Shown: positions 24,277 through 37,715 of the stretch, piece by piece
How the letters are laid out: each line of letters begins with the position of its first letter
Numbering within the stretch: the stretch's first letter is position 1
Source of the DNA: Oehlia diaphana
Taxonomy: Eukaryota; Glomeromycota; Glomeromycetes; Glomerales; Glomeraceae
Assembly: GCA_003833135.1 (NCBI GenBank)
Contig: QZLH01000141.1
Span: 97,371 to 155,777, forward strand
Direction of reading: 5' to 3'
Length of the DNA: 58,407 nt
The notes under the pieces: model-generated
Seen by the model: only the letters and a program-made list of their open reading frames with translations
Told to the model about the DNA's origin: nothing
The model's database searches: none
Translations under genes and position numbers: made by a program

Positions 24277-26429
24277 TATTAGATATATACTAATTTGTGT
24301 AAAAATAGAGTAGTTTTTTTTGATGTTTATTATTATTAATTCTAATTTTTTTAGTAAAAAATTATTTTTAGTTTTATTTTTATTTTTTTTTTTTGAATCA
24401 ATACACGGAGTATAAGGAGATACCCCTGATTATACATGGGAGATTTGGGAGATCAAAAAATTTATCGATATTCAAATGGGAATATTGAGAATTTTATAAT
24501 TGATTACCATTATCTATATTGTATTATATTAAGTTAGGAATCTATTGCAAGGATCATGAAACGATGATGGTGTACAATTATTAAGGATGAATTTCTTGAA
24601 TTTCTTAGAAAAATTCAAAAAAATCTGAATAAATTCAAAAATCAGAAGAAATCAAAAAAAAAAATCCGAGAAATTCCAAAAAAAAAAAAAAAAAATTGTT
24701 GTTGTATTATTACCTTTCTTTTCTTCTTTTTTTTCTTCTTTAATACTAATAAAAAAAAAAAATATTGTATTTTAGTAATAACTTACTTTTCTTAATTACG
24801 GTAATTATCTGTTATAATAATTAATTATAATTATAATTAATTAGAACATTTTTATTATATGATTATCTAATAATTATTTCGATTTACAAATCCTGTGATT
24901 TGTAAAACCGGAATTAAAAAAACTAAGAATATTCCAAAATATTGTTTCTGTACAAATAGTTAAATAGTTAGTAGTCATCGTAAATTATAAAAAGTAGTAC
25001 GAAAATTATTTATTTAATTTTTTAATAAAACATTTAACATGTTTATCAACAGGTAATTTTTAAATGAGGGTTTGGGGTAAAAAAAAGAAGTAATCAATCA
25101 TCTAAATCACTTGAAATAAACAACAACAAAAAGTAAAAATAAAGTTTCTCACCCCTTGTAAAAAAAATGATGTAAATGATGTAATTAAAATAAACATAAA
25201 AATAAACATAACCCTTTTTCAAAAAGATATTCGTTTCATAATATAAATAAAGTTTTTTGGGAATTAAAACTTATTTTTTTCTTTTACACAAAAAAAAAAA
25301 AAATTACAAAAAATGCTTTTTGAAAAAATGAATTGTTTATCATTATTATCTTACACATCCATTACAATTATATCATGTCTAAATCTGGACGTTTCATTTT
25401 AATCATTTTTATTTTTTCATGATAATCTTGGTAACAAAAAGTAACAAAAAGTAACAAAAAGTAGCAAAAAGTACAAAAAGTACAAAAGTAAATCATAATC
25501 TATTATCATCATAAGAAAAATTTAAATTCTTAAATTCTTTAGAAGAAAAAAAATTAAATGTTACAATATGAAAAAGTTTGTAAATCTGTATTTTTTCTGT
25601 ATTCTGTAAATGATTCATATTGAATCACAAAAAAATATTCAAAATCACTAATCCTTTCCTTTCCGAAGAAGAATTGAAATTTTAAAAATGATTGTGTTTT
25701 AAGTGTTTTGTTTTTTTTTTTACGGAATTTCTTTAACAAAAAAATATACCGAAAATGGTTCGAAAAAAATTTCCCGTGTCTAACAGTCACCTGATTTAAT
25801 CTGACATACTGTAAGTCTGTAACAACAATAATAATTACAAATAATTTAACAATATCATTTTTCGAAGCGATTTACAAAAATCCTGTTGGTCATGTCATGT
25901 TGCTCATGTTGAAATTATTATTATTACACAAAATTTTTTTTTTTTTTTTTGTAATTTATTATTTTGATTACCCAAAACCGTTTTGTTTTTTTTTACGTAC
26001 AATAACTTTGAAAGTTTTTTCTTTCCTTCCCGGAGAAAAAATTTTCACGATCAAGTTATTTATTTTTTCTCTTATTTGTATAAATTTTTATTTATATAAA
26101 CAAAGAAAAAAAAAAAAAAAAAAAAAAAAATTTTTATTTAAAAAAACTTTCCTTGATAAAAAAAAAAAGATAGATAGAAAATACCCTTCTTTAAAAATTA
26201 CAAAAAAAAATTCCAAAAAGTAAGTTGAAATTTTCATAACTTTATAAACTAAGGAATATATTGATATGTTTGAATTATTATAAAGAATATAAAGTGTGAT
26301 AGAATTATTAAAAAGAACGTAAAATGTTATTTCGAGATTATATTTATTTATTTATTTTTTTTTTTTTTTGCGCGTTTTTCTTTTTGCATTAGGTCCTCCG
26401 TTCTTAAAATATATTTAAATAAATGCAAT
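24277..26429. other. Intergenic region, homopolymer-rich
   Basis: No supported gene. The sequence has very many A and T runs, repeated GTAACAAAAA units at about 25430-25490, and frames (25554-25790, 25897-26223) that are largely Phe/Lys homopolymer and rejected. The 5-prime flank of the FHA gene shows a T tract at 26352-26369. Confidence 0.5.
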
Positions 26430-28595
26430 ATGGATTTAACGATTGATAAAATGTGGATTCAAGGTCAAAGACAAAACCAAACCTATGGAGGAGGGATCAC
26501 AATAATACTTGAACCAGTTAATGGTACTTTTCAACAAAAGAGAATAACTTTAACTGATGGAAATAGTATTAGAATTGGTAGAATGACTAATAAAAACACG
26601 GCTCCAGCAGAGTCAAATGGTTATTTTGATAGCAAGGTACTATCAAGATACCATGCTGAAATTATTTATCGTAATAATCAAGTTTTCATCAAAGATTCGA
26701 AATCTAGTAACGGTACGTTCATAAATGGTAAAAGATTAAGTGCTGAAGGTAAAGAGAGTAGTCCTATTGAACTCAGACATGGTGATGATTTGGAATTTGG
26801 AGTTGATATTGTTAATGAACAAGATAAGAAATTGATGTTCCGTAAAGTTGCCGCAAAAGTTTACTTCTCGCAAGCCGGGAATGAACTTTATGATGTTGGG
26901 GTCAACGGAGCGAATGGAATGAATGGAATGGAACATCAAAAAGTGATTACAAATGGTCATGTATGTATAAAAATTTATCAAGTTATTTATAAAAATTTAT
27001 TTGTTATTTATAAAAAAAGATTTTTTTTTTTTTTTTTTTTCATATAAAATAAACTAATCTTCATCTTTTTATCATTCAGATGAGTACTAAGCGACGTGGC
27101 AACAGAACTCAACATCCTTCTTCCAATACCGAAAATTCTTTATTAGCAATGTTAGAGGTAAGAATATTTCAAAGGATTTTTTCTTTATTTTAATTTATAT
27201 AACGTGTTAAATCATTTGTATTATTTTCAGACTGAATTAGAACGTGCACGCGCTGAGTCGCGATACCTTTCAGAACTTGGTAGCATGTTTAATGATGCTA
27301 CTAATACATTAGAATCAAGAGGCAAACGAGTAAGTAATGACTTTATATTTAGTTTGAAATTTCTATTTATATTCATTATTTATTTTTTTTCTATATAGGT
27401 AACTTTTGCTGATAAGGCAATGGATCTTCGATTCTATGAAGAATCTAATTCAAAACTCGAAGAAGCTCAAATTAGACTTAAAGAAACGGAAATGAAATTA
27501 AATGAGGCCATAAGTTCTCAAAGAGAGTATAAAGAAAAATTTATGGTATCTGATAAAAAAGTTATTGAATTAAAAGAAAAATGCGCTGCCTCTGAGAAAA
27601 GAGTTACTGAATTAGAACAAAAATGTACCATATCCGAAAATAAAATTACTGAGTTGGAAGAAAAGTACAAGGAATCTGATAATAAAGTTATTCAACTTGA
27701 ACAAAAGTGTAAATATTCTAATCAGAAAACATCCGAACTCGAAGACAAGTGCAAAGAGTCCGAATCTAAGATTCGAGCTCTAGAAGATCTATTAAAAGGC
27801 GCAGGTCATAGTCAAACGGAAACTAATCAATCTAAGGATTTAGAGGAACAACTCACGAAAATAACGGATGAATTATCAAATACTCAGTATTTTCTTGAAG
27901 ATGCTCGTGATCAACTCAAGAGAGCCGAAAAAGAACTACACGCGTCACAAAAGAAGTGTAGAGAGTTTCAGTTATATGCAAATAAATATAATGAAGCTAT
28001 GAAAACTATTGAGGAACTTCGTTCTGTTGGAGAATCATATGGAAACCGAATAGAAAACCGAGATGAAGCTATTAAGAAATTTGATGAAGAGAGGGTTACT
28101 CTCTTATCTCGCATACAACATCTTGAAGAAGCGGCTAGAAAGAATGATACCGAATACTCTTTCCTTGTCGAGCAATTGATGAAAATCGAATCCCTTAATA
28201 AAAACTTAAAGGATGAAGCCGATAAGGAACGGGAACGAGCAAAAAATTTACAAATGGAATTTGATATAAGAGTTGAAGAAGAAGTAAGACGGTTAACCTG
28301 CTCACATGAAGGAATGTGGCGCCGTCACAAGAAGCAAGAATCCGAACCTATCAAAGAATGTGAAATGACCAACGATCGTACAACGGAAACTGTAAATGTG
28401 GAAGATAAAAGATTTAATAAGAAGTTCAAAAGATCTCTATTCGTTAAGGTGAGTAAAATTTGTTAAATAATGAAAAAAATTTTTCTAAAATAATTAAAAT
28501 AATTTGCTAAATTTCTTTTTAATGATTAATAGGGATCGATTGGCGTAGTAGTTCTTGGAATTGGTGCTTGGTGTCTTTCTAAACTATGGCCTTAA
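26430..28595 (+). CDS. FHA-coiled coil-tail anchor protein, SLMAP/Far9/PRO45-like
   Basis: Five exons, 26430-26960, 27080-27157, 27231-27329, 27399-28448 and 28533-28595, all phase 0, give 606 residues. The N-terminus is an FHA domain that reads phosphothreonine: IRIGR at about 47-51, SRYHAEI at 72-78 and SSNGTFING at 92-100 are the conserved contacts. Residues about 205-570 are a long Glu/Lys coiled coil with heptad-like repeats (VIELKEKC, VTELEQKC, ITELEEKY). The last exon alone encodes GSIGVVVLGIGAWCLSKLWP, a C-terminal membrane anchor. This order is that of SLMAP in animals and Far9/Far10 or PRO45 in fungi, tail-anchored subunits of STRIPAK on ER, nuclear envelope or mitochondria. STRIPAK membership is inferred from architecture. 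Confidence 0.88.
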
Positions 28596-30159
28596 AAAAA
28601 TCGCAAAAATCACAAAAATCACCACATTAATGAAAGTTTCCACCACCACAAAAATTATGAAACCAACCAAAACAACCGACATCAAGCTTAGAAAAGCATT
28701 TCATGTAAAAATCTGGCTATAATCAAGTCACGTTGTTGCATGGCATATTTTTTTCATGCTTGATACACGACATTATTATGTGTACATATTATTATTCATC
28801 AACATAACATATATATGCATATTATATGGTAGAAAAAAATTTTTTTTTAAATAATAAATAATTTTTTTTTTGGTTTCTCGATTACTTTTAACTTTCGAGT
28901 TTTGTGATCGAGTACCAAAAAATACTATGGAAAAAAAAATTTTTTTCAATTAAGTTAAACATCAATAATTATTAATATTAGCAAATCTTTCTTATTTTTT
29001 TTTTTTTTAAAAAAAAAAAAATGTAAATAGTTATCATAATTACATATTTTTAATCTTGTCAATTAATTAATTTATTTTATATCATATCAAATCATTTATC
29101 ATTATCAAATAATAATATTTCATTTTAATATCATTTGTTAAATTTTAATATCATTTATCAAAGCGAAAAAAAATTAATTTATTTTAAATTAAAAATTAAA
29201 TAAAAATTATTATTTATTTTTTAAAAAAAAAGTAACTGTTAAAAGCAAGTTTTTTTTTTAAATTGCAGAAAATTGCATCAAAGATTGTATTACTTGATAA
29301 TATTGTTGTTTAATATTGTTTTCAAAGAATCTCTATCTTTTTGCTAAAATTTTTAAAAAGAGATCACGAGTTCATGAACTTATAAAATAATTTTGACTTA
29401 AAAAATTTCCTTATTCAATTTTAATAAGATTATTCAAAGTTAGTTTAAATGGACGAACTTATTTGCGCAAAAATATTATTGGATCTCCTATTTTGGTCAT
29501 TTGGTTTACCAAAATGATTAGGGGTTTACCCCATTCATCATACTTTTCCAAATTTAAGAAAAAAGATTACGGAGCAAAAACTCCGTATTTTTTTTTTTTT
29601 ACTAATTATAGAAATTTTATATGATAATATGATGATTTTAATTTAACATATATACCATAATTAGGAAATTATGACTTTTATTTTAATGTTTTGATTAACT
29701 TCAAATTTACGCGGATTTTTTCTATAATTTTCATTTATTTTATTTTTTTAATAATATTTTTTTTTTTTTTTCTTGATAAATAGAATTTTTTAGCGATATC
29801 TGCATAAACGCAAGTTTTTTGGTATCACAACATGTAATACGTGTTATTGTATCATTGTACCGACCAATTATACTAATATTCATGCCATATGGCTGAAATG
29901 CTGCATTCCTATTTGTAACCCAAATAGGGTCCAGCAAAAAAGATCATGGAATATGGATTGTCTATTTGTCACACTACTGTGAATCAAATCACTGATTAAA
30001 AACTTAAAAATACAGAGAAAAAAATAAAGGTCTAAATATTATACTGCATTAATATATATAAAAAGGTTATAACGACACTTTGAAACTAAATCAACGATTC
30101 AACGTGAATAATAATATTTCTACTGAATTTAAAGAAGATACTAAAAATACTTCTAGAAG
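28596..30159. other. Intergenic region
   Basis: No supported gene. It contains the 3-prime flank of the FHA gene, with alternating A and T runs, and the 5-prime flank of the ankyrin gene. A 65-codon frame at 29937-29740 on the - strand ends in poly-Lys and is not supported. Confidence 0.5.
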
Positions 30160-33100
30160 ATGGTATCTTCTCCGTTACTTGCTCCAATGCGGATCCCTGA
30201 GATCCCTGAGGTGGTGATTCCTCCCATTGCTGGGGAAGCTCATCGTTATTATGGGAACATTCACTTGAAACAACTTAAGCTTCCTAATAATAATAATCTT
30301 CGTGGAACTACTACAACAAGTTATCCTCGATATTCTGAGGACGGTTCAATCGAAGGCGACCTAGATATTCATGATGCAGCAGCTGCTGGTAATTTCACCA
30401 GGGTTAAAGAGTTACTTGCTCCTCAAGGTTCCGGTGAAACATCATCCGCATTTTTGCTTGCAAATGATTTCAGTCCTTCTTCTGGTCTGACACCTCTTCA
30501 TTATGCTGCTTCGCGTGGCCATTATGATATTGTAAAATGGTTGATTGATGCTGGAGCTATTGTTGATCTTGAGGATCAAACTGGAGAAGTACGTGAGCTT
30601 GATCTTTTGCTTTTACTAAGATGATCTTCATTAGATTAAGATTTTTTTTTTCTCCCTTTTAGACGGCTCTCCTAAAAGCTTCTTATAATGGTCATTCTTC
30701 AGTTGTTGCTTTACTTATACAAAAGGATGCTAATGTTTCTTTGAGAGACAATGATGGTTGGACTGCATTGCATAATGCTTCCGCTCAAGGTCACTTAAAG
30801 ATCGTAAGATATTTTATTGAACATACTAAAGCTGATATTGATGTGAAGAGTAATAAAGGGTATACTCCATTAAGTAAGTGTATAATTTGTTAATTTTTTG
30901 CTAATTAAAATTGATCATCTTTTGATTTCTAAATATTATTTCATTTATTTTTAGTGAATGCTGCATCAAAAGGAAATATTGAAACTGTTGAATACCTTTT
31001 AGACCATCATTCGAATCCTTTCATAAAAAATAAACTTAATGAAAATGCATATGATGTTGCCGCTACAAGTCAAGAAATATATATTTGTGGATTATTAGAA
31101 AAAGCAGAACGCGAATGGTGGAAAGGAAAAAGAGCATTACCCAATCGTATGTATTAGTTTTATAAATTTACGTTTTTATATAAATGAATTTAATTCACCT
31201 TTTTTATAATTTATAGCCACATCATTTAAAGAACTTGCTGATATGCCAAACTTTGATAAACCCTATAATGTTAATGATTGTCACATTACTGTTCCCGTCA
31301 TTGTTCATGAAAATCAACGTTCGGCTACGTCATTTGGTTTGTCTCTTCGTGGATCACTAAAATATTCTTCTAATAGTTTATTGAAAAGTGATTTTCGAGG
31401 ACCTTGGTCACTTCCCGATGGTAGACCTACTACAAAAGATGAAGTTAAATTACCTGTTGCTGCTATTTCATCATCTGCTTCAACTATTTCTAATGCAACT
31501 GCTTCAAAATCACGCAATTCTTGGTTCTGGGTAACTGATTGGCAAATTGATATGACACATCCACGTGTTGACTCGCAAGGGTGGCAATATGCTAGAAATT
31601 TTGAAGAAAATGAAAAAAATTGGTACACTTCACCATTAACCAATAGCGGAAGTTGGGTCAGAAGAAGAAGATGGGTTCGTGTCATGAAACGTGTTGTTGA
31701 TGTTTCAAAAGAAGGAGGAAATGTTTTACAATTTGTTTCAGAAAACAATACTCAAATTGATGGTGTCGATTATGTTAAGCGAGCTGAATCGATTATTAAT
31801 AAAAAATCTGCTAGTGAAGTTGATCAATTAGCACAATATACGGAAGCAATAGAAATTTTATTATCTGGAAGCAAAAGTATGTTTTTACCTTTTTTTTTTT
31901 CTTTAGATTAGGAAGTATTATCCTTTTATTAAATATTTATTTATACTTTTATTGTTCTTTCAATTTTAGATGATACTAATCAAACACGTAAAGAAGAAGC
32001 CAAATCTCTTGCAAATACTTTTTTGGCTCATGCCGAGCATTTAGATAATAGAATAAAAAGAATTGATACTGGTACAGCTCCTACTAGTCCAAGCTTTAAA
32101 GATGTCCCAATAACCCCAACAATCTCAAAGTCGTCATCACCAACTCCATTTAGGATAGAATCATCTCCTGTAACTCCAGCTAGTCGACCAAATAGTGTTG
32201 CTCCCACAATAACGAATTTACATGCTCCATCGACATTAAGTCTTAAAAGTAATGAAACAACGGAAAGTCCATGGAATCATACTTTTCAAAGTGATGACGC
32301 GGTTACATTTTTTGGTGATTCATCCGTGGTATCTCCGACACGTGCACATGCTCAACTAGGTTTAACCGTCGCAAATGTGCAAGCAAATAATATTACTCCT
32401 TTTGGTAAATGGGAGAATGATGAAGATGTACAAGAGTGTCGAAGATGTCATAAGAAGTTTGGTTTATGGATTAGGAGACATCATTGCAGGTTCGTAAAGA
32501 ACTTTATAGCTGAGACTATTAAATTTTTATAAAAAATCAAAAGTCGATATGGATAATAGTATTTTTTTTTTTTCTTTTTAATATTATTATTTTTTGAATT
32601 TTTTTTTTTTATGATGAACTAAACTAGACGATGTGGTCAAGTGGTTTGTGATAGGTGTTCTACTGCAAGAGTTATTTTACCGTCAGATCAAATACTTACT
32701 GATCCATCTCAAAGTGGTGAAGCAAGTCAGTCTCACCACCATCGCGTGTGTGATAAATGTTTCCAATCGATGCGATCTCGACCGAGATCCAATAGCTTTA
32801 CTTCGGCAACAATCGTTTCTAGTTCATCTACCATGAACCATAGAAGACGTATGAGCAATAACTCTACCATGACCGAATGTCCTGTCTGTAATGTACCATT
32901 ATCGGGAGGAAAATCTGCTCAAGAACACATCAGCAATTGTGTCGATAACAACACCGGCAACGGAATTAGCGGTTATAAATATGTGGGTGAGGAACAAATT
33001 ACAGGGTAGCAAGAAAGAACTATATATCTCATTGGCGAAAAAAAAAACATTATTATAACTTATTCGCGGTTTCTTGTCTTGCTTCCTTTGTGTTGGTACA

Positions 33101-33609
33101 CTTCTACCACATTCCTTTATTTTTCCCCATTCAACCATTCACATGCCACATCAAATCGGAATCATTTTATTTACAGTCTACAAACTCCCTCAAAATAACC
33201 CCCTCGTTGGTCAAGAATGTCCCATTTGTCTCGAAGAATTCCTTTCCGGTAAGTATTAATAATCTAATTATATGGGCACTTGTAAGTAGGAAGGGTGACA
33301 ATTTAGAAATTCAAGAATTTAAATCTGATTTAAATGTTAAAATCAACGATTTAAATCAACATTTTTTTGTTGATTATTTCAATATCATATATTATCAACA
33401 TAAAATCAGATTTTGAATTATTATCCTTTTTCTACCAGCAAGAAACCATATTATTGTTATGTTTTTTTTTTTAAAAAAAAAAATTTATATTTATTTTTAT
33501 AGGCGAAGACGTTGCGAGACTGAACTGTTTTTGTTCATACCACAATCATTGTTTACAAGATTGGTTCAATAAAGGGAAAGGGAGAGAATGTCCTACTCAT
33601 TTTCTGTAA
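30160..33609 (+). CDS. Ankyrin-DysF-FYVE-C2HC-RING protein, probable endosomal ubiquitin ligase
   Basis: Eight exons: 30160-30588, 30663-30873, 30955-31146, 31217-31876, 31970-32489, 32628-32986 (using the GTGAGG donor), 33177-33248 and 33503-33609; 849 residues, every junction in phase. Domains in order: ankyrin repeats (about 108-260; TPLHYAASRGHYDIV, TALHNASAQGHLKIV); a dysferlin-type DysF region (about 375-436; SWFWVTDWQIDM to RRRRWVRVMKR); a Ser/Pro/Thr-rich linker; a FYVE zinc finger (about 652-715; RRCHKKF, RRHHCRRCG, RVCDKC) that binds PI3P on endosomes; a short Cys2-His-Cys finger (about 754-775; CPVC to EHISNC); and a C-terminal RING (about 804-849; CPICLEEF, CSYHNHC, ending CPTH), most like the ZNRF type. 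Each domain is clear. The predicted role, a membrane-targeted E3 ligase in endosomal sorting, is inference. Confidence 0.88.
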
Positions 33610-34508
33610 TACTACATATATTTAATACTGAGAAAATGGTTCGTTTCTTGTCCTAACTTTTCCTTCTTTATTATTTATCATTTTTTTTATAATTATAAAA
33701 AAAGAAAAAAAAGAAAAAAAACCAAAAAAAAAACCAAAAAAAGGGCAAAAGAAAATATAAATAACTTGCAAGCGCAAACTTTTTCGTGATTTGTTGAGTT
33801 TATTGTAAAAATTTTTAATTTCACACTAATAATATTTTATCCTTTTTTTTTTTTTTTATTATTATTTCAATTAACTCACATATTACGAATTTGAACTATT
33901 TGAACTTTATTTTTTTTGTAACATATCATTTTTATCGTTCATTAGAAAATATCATCGCTTTTTGTATGTAAGATTTTTAATAAGATTTTTTTTTATTTCT
34001 ATTTCCGCTTTTTTTTTATCAAATAAAATTAAAGTATTATGTGTCTAATGTATTTTAAAATTTAAATCATATTTGTTTTATATCAAAGATTCAGTAGTTA
34101 TTTCAAAAGCTTTTTATAATAATTGAAGCTGATTACGTGTACAGAAAAAGGTTGTGACAAAAAAAAAAGCCAATTCATTCATTTTGTTATCAAGACCTTT
34201 AGCTCTTTTTTTTTAATTTGATAATAGACATTTTCCTGCGAGATACATTACTTGATCTAAGTAGGTTCTTTATCAAGTTTCGTATAAAAACGAATAGATC
34301 GTCATTGTCATAAAAAAAACTTAATCGATCACATGAAAATCGGCAACTTTAATAAAGATAATGCCAAAACGCGTAAAAAGAAATTATCGTATAGTTTTTA
34401 TATTAAATTAAATTACAGAAAAAGAAAAAAGGAAAAAAGAATAAATAATAATAATTGAAAGTAGAAAAAAAAAATATAGAAATAAAAAAATTATTTCATT
34501 AATTCATT

Positions 34509-34558
<50 letters not shown>

Positions 34559-35064
34559 ATTTAATTAATTAATTTTTTTTTAAAAAAAAAAAAAAAAAAA
34601 AATTAAATAAAATTAATAAATAAAAGAAAAAAATAAAAATAAAAAGGATAATCAAGAAAAGGATTCATTTATATAAAAAAAAATCTTTCTTTTTTTTTAT
34701 GATCTTTATGGTCTATTTTTTAAAAAATTTTAATTCTAAAAACATGTTAATAAAAATTCTTTATAAAAAATAAAAATATTATAATTTAGGAACTGAGACA
34801 TGAACTAATAAATATATTGTATTTTTTTTTAAAATGCTCAGTAAAATAAAAAAAAAATTATTTTAAATACAAAATGATAAAAAAAACTATACAATAATAG
34901 AATAATCTTCTCAAAGATCAAATGTAATCTATTTGACAAAAAAAAAAAAAAAAAAAAAAAAATTTAAAAAAAAAAAAAAAAAAAATTATTTTAAATACAA
35001 AATGATAAAAAAAACTATACAATAATAGAATAATCTTCTCAAAGATCAAATGTAATCTATTTGA

Positions 35065-35119
<55 letters not shown>

Positions 35120-35232
35120 TAAAAAAAAAAAATTTAAAATATTTAAAAAAAAAAAAAAAAAAAAAAAAATAATTTATGATGATAAGATGATAATAATATT
35201 GTTCAATAGTTCATAAAATGATCATATGAAAA
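33610..35232. other. Convergent intergenic region with extreme homopolymers
   Basis: Shared 3-prime region of two convergent genes. No gene seen. It holds very long A tracts (34519-34556, 35066-35117 and others). Confidence 0.5.
34857..35070. repeat. 128-bp tandem duplication bounded by poly-A
   Basis: The stretch containing TTTTAAATACAAAATGATAA and TAATCTTCTCAAAGATCAAA occurs from 34861 and again from 34989, apparently identical over about 80 bases, each copy ending in a long A run. It is either slippage at the A tracts or an assembly artefact. Confidence 0.8.
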
Positions 35233-37715
35233 TCAAAGATCAATAACATCAAAATTACCATTCCCTTCACTTTTAAGGAAATTAACTTTCTTTCTTCCAT
35301 CACCGTCACTTATAGTACCATTATTATTATTTATTAATGCTATAGACGGAGAATTATTTCTAATTTCACCCGTTCCTAATGACATATCGACAGAAATACG
35401 ATTCGGGTTCATTTTATAAGATGGTTCGGGACGAACAACAGCTGTACGTATTGTATAAGCTGCAGAATTCCTCCTTTCATCTTCTGCTATTTGTTCAGGT
35501 GTTGGTATTAACGAACGCGATGATGGACGTGTAGTAAGTAATGATGATGATGGATTAACCAAGTATCGTGAAAATGACTTTGATCGAAGTAAAAATAACA
35601 TTGAAATCATTGACAATGAGGTTGACGTATCTTTTGTGGTCTAAGGAAAATTCGAAAAAAATAATGGATTAGTAAAAAAAAAGACTAAATCCGACAAGAC
35701 GAATATAATTATTGTAGCTTACTCTAGATTTCCAAAAGTTCGATACAGTTGGAGAAAGTGATGATACAAATACATTCGAGATGGTCAAGAATGAAAATGA
35801 AACCATGAAAATAGTCATTATAATAAACACCTAATATATACGGTAAATATAAAAAAAAGATTATTATTACTCTGATTCAGACTATAAAAAGATAATAAAA
35901 AAAAATAGCATATTTCCTTACTTTAATAGCTTTCTCTTTATCAGCCTTATTAGAAAATTTGAAAACCAAAGATTCACCAATTTTTTGTTTAACCTCTCGG
36001 TCAGTCGCCAAAGCCAATATCATAAATATACCAAATGATAAAAATCCAATATTCATTAATGCAATGGAAATAATTTCCCATATAATTGATGGAATAAATA
36101 TATTTCCAATATTTGAATTTGTTCGTTCCAATATGCGAATGATAAATGTTATTAAAATTAATAATATATTTAAATATAAAACATGGCGATAAATGCGTGT
36201 TGAAATTCTGACGACCGATGATAATCTTATATCAAACAATGTTATTTCTCTCGCTGCTCTAACCCTATTTAAGAAACAATTTATTAGTAAATTATTTAAT
36301 TGGAGATTTTGAAAAAATAAATAAGATAAAATAATAAATTACCATGAAAATAGTAATATCACGTAAAGTAAACATAAAATTAAATAGTTAAGTTCACTAA
36401 GAATAGTGAATCCAACTAATGAAAAACGCTCTCGTACGTTGTCAGGATCAACAACCAATATGATTAGTGATGCTATATAAAGTTTTAAAGTATGTAAGTA
36501 TATTTAATCATAATGTCATATTAAAATAATTAAATAGCAGAAAAACATCTAATTACCGAGAGAACTAAATGCTATTCCTGGCAGAATATACATGTTTGGA
36601 TTACTAAGGACAAAATCCCATAAATCAAGGAAGCATATTATGGAATATATTGTAAATACAAATATAGCACCAAAAGTTACTCCCCAATTAATTGTCCATG
36701 CTAGTAAATCTTGACTATTAATTAACCTCATCCATGGACCAACATCTTTATAAAGGTAAAAAAAGATAAAGGTAAGAAAAGATTGCGGGGTAGGTGAAAT
36801 GGCTATAAATTTATTATTAAAAATAGATTAATTTTTCTCTTACCTGAGGTAATTACAACATTATCTATTGTTGAAGTCAGAGATTCCAAATGTAACATGT
36901 CATTTCTAAGGAGCAGGGTCACGCCCACTTTAAAATCTTTAAATAAATCACGATCAACCGCAAATGGTTCTTTAATTCCGGGATCTCCATTATTCATAGA
37001 TGTAAATAAAATAACTTGCGGTACTCCAGAAGTTGACTCCCCTCGTTTTCTCATTATGATCTTATTATTCATTTCATTTCTATTTATAAAATGTTCATTT
37101 CTTTTTGAAAATTTTTTTGTTGATAGTAATGATGGATTATTTTGTGGTATTGAATACGTTCCATTTGGTAATATTGTCGTTCCTTCGGGCAAACCATTTT
37201 GAAAATTATCAGGTAAGATCAAATCTTGTGTTATCCATTTATTCCTACAAGGAAAAAATTATTTAATTTCTTACAAGAGAAAAAAAATTTTAAAGTTCAA
37301 ATAACTTAAACTTACCAACTTACCTTAATATCAAGTCAGACAATGTATCACAAGATTGGGTACCATTAACACTACCAAAAGGAATAACCAATAAAGCAAC
37401 TCCTATTGGAATAGGATTTAGAGTACAAGGAGCAAATAATAAACCATCAGATTCATTTTGATCTCTCTCTATAAATTTAGCAAATTCTATTTTTCCTCTA
37501 ATAATAACGTCATCATTATAATAATTATTTTTATCAGAATTTTTTAAAAATAATAAATCAAAATTTTTTAAAGAATCAATCTCATTATTTTCTTTGTCAT
37601 ATAATATTAATTTTGCATCAACATAATTTATATAATAATTTCCAAATAATAATAAAAAACTAAATATTAAATTACATATCGATATTTTTTTTGAAGAAAA
37701 GGGGCCAGTCATCAT
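35233..37715 (-). CDS. Secretory seven-helix membrane protein, receptor-like
   Basis: Seven exons: 37715-37324, 37244-36844, 36745-36557, 36472-36343, 36264-35922, 35830-35723 and 35640-35233; all phases match, giving 656 residues. The first ~35 residues hold a signal peptide (LIFSFLLLFGNYYINYVDA). About 230 luminal or extracellular residues follow, with two Cys and Asn-x-Ser/Thr sites (NGTQS, NGTYS). Then come hydrophobic helices: LLAWTINWGVTFGAIFVFTI, YILPGIAF to ASLIILVV, ELNYLILCLLYVILLFSW, YLNILLILITFIIRIL, IIWEIISIALMNIGFLSFGI, FIIMTIFMVSFSFLTI and a weaker SLSMISMLFLL. The cytosolic tail is Ser/Arg/Asn-rich. The topology resembles a GPCR-type receptor, but I cannot place it in a named family and no ligand domain is recognised. 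Confidence 0.75.

Noticed and set aside
25897..26223. 108-codon frame upstream of the FHA gene
   Set aside because: Composed largely of Phe and Lys runs from T and A tracts.
31314..31748. 144-codon frame antisense to the ankyrin/FYVE gene
   Set aside because: Shadow of the strongly coding exon 4 on the other strand.
34857..35117. CRISPR-like or regulatory repeat array
   Set aside because: Only two copies bounded by poly-A; better explained by slippage or assembly error. No CRISPR is expected in this eukaryotic DNA.
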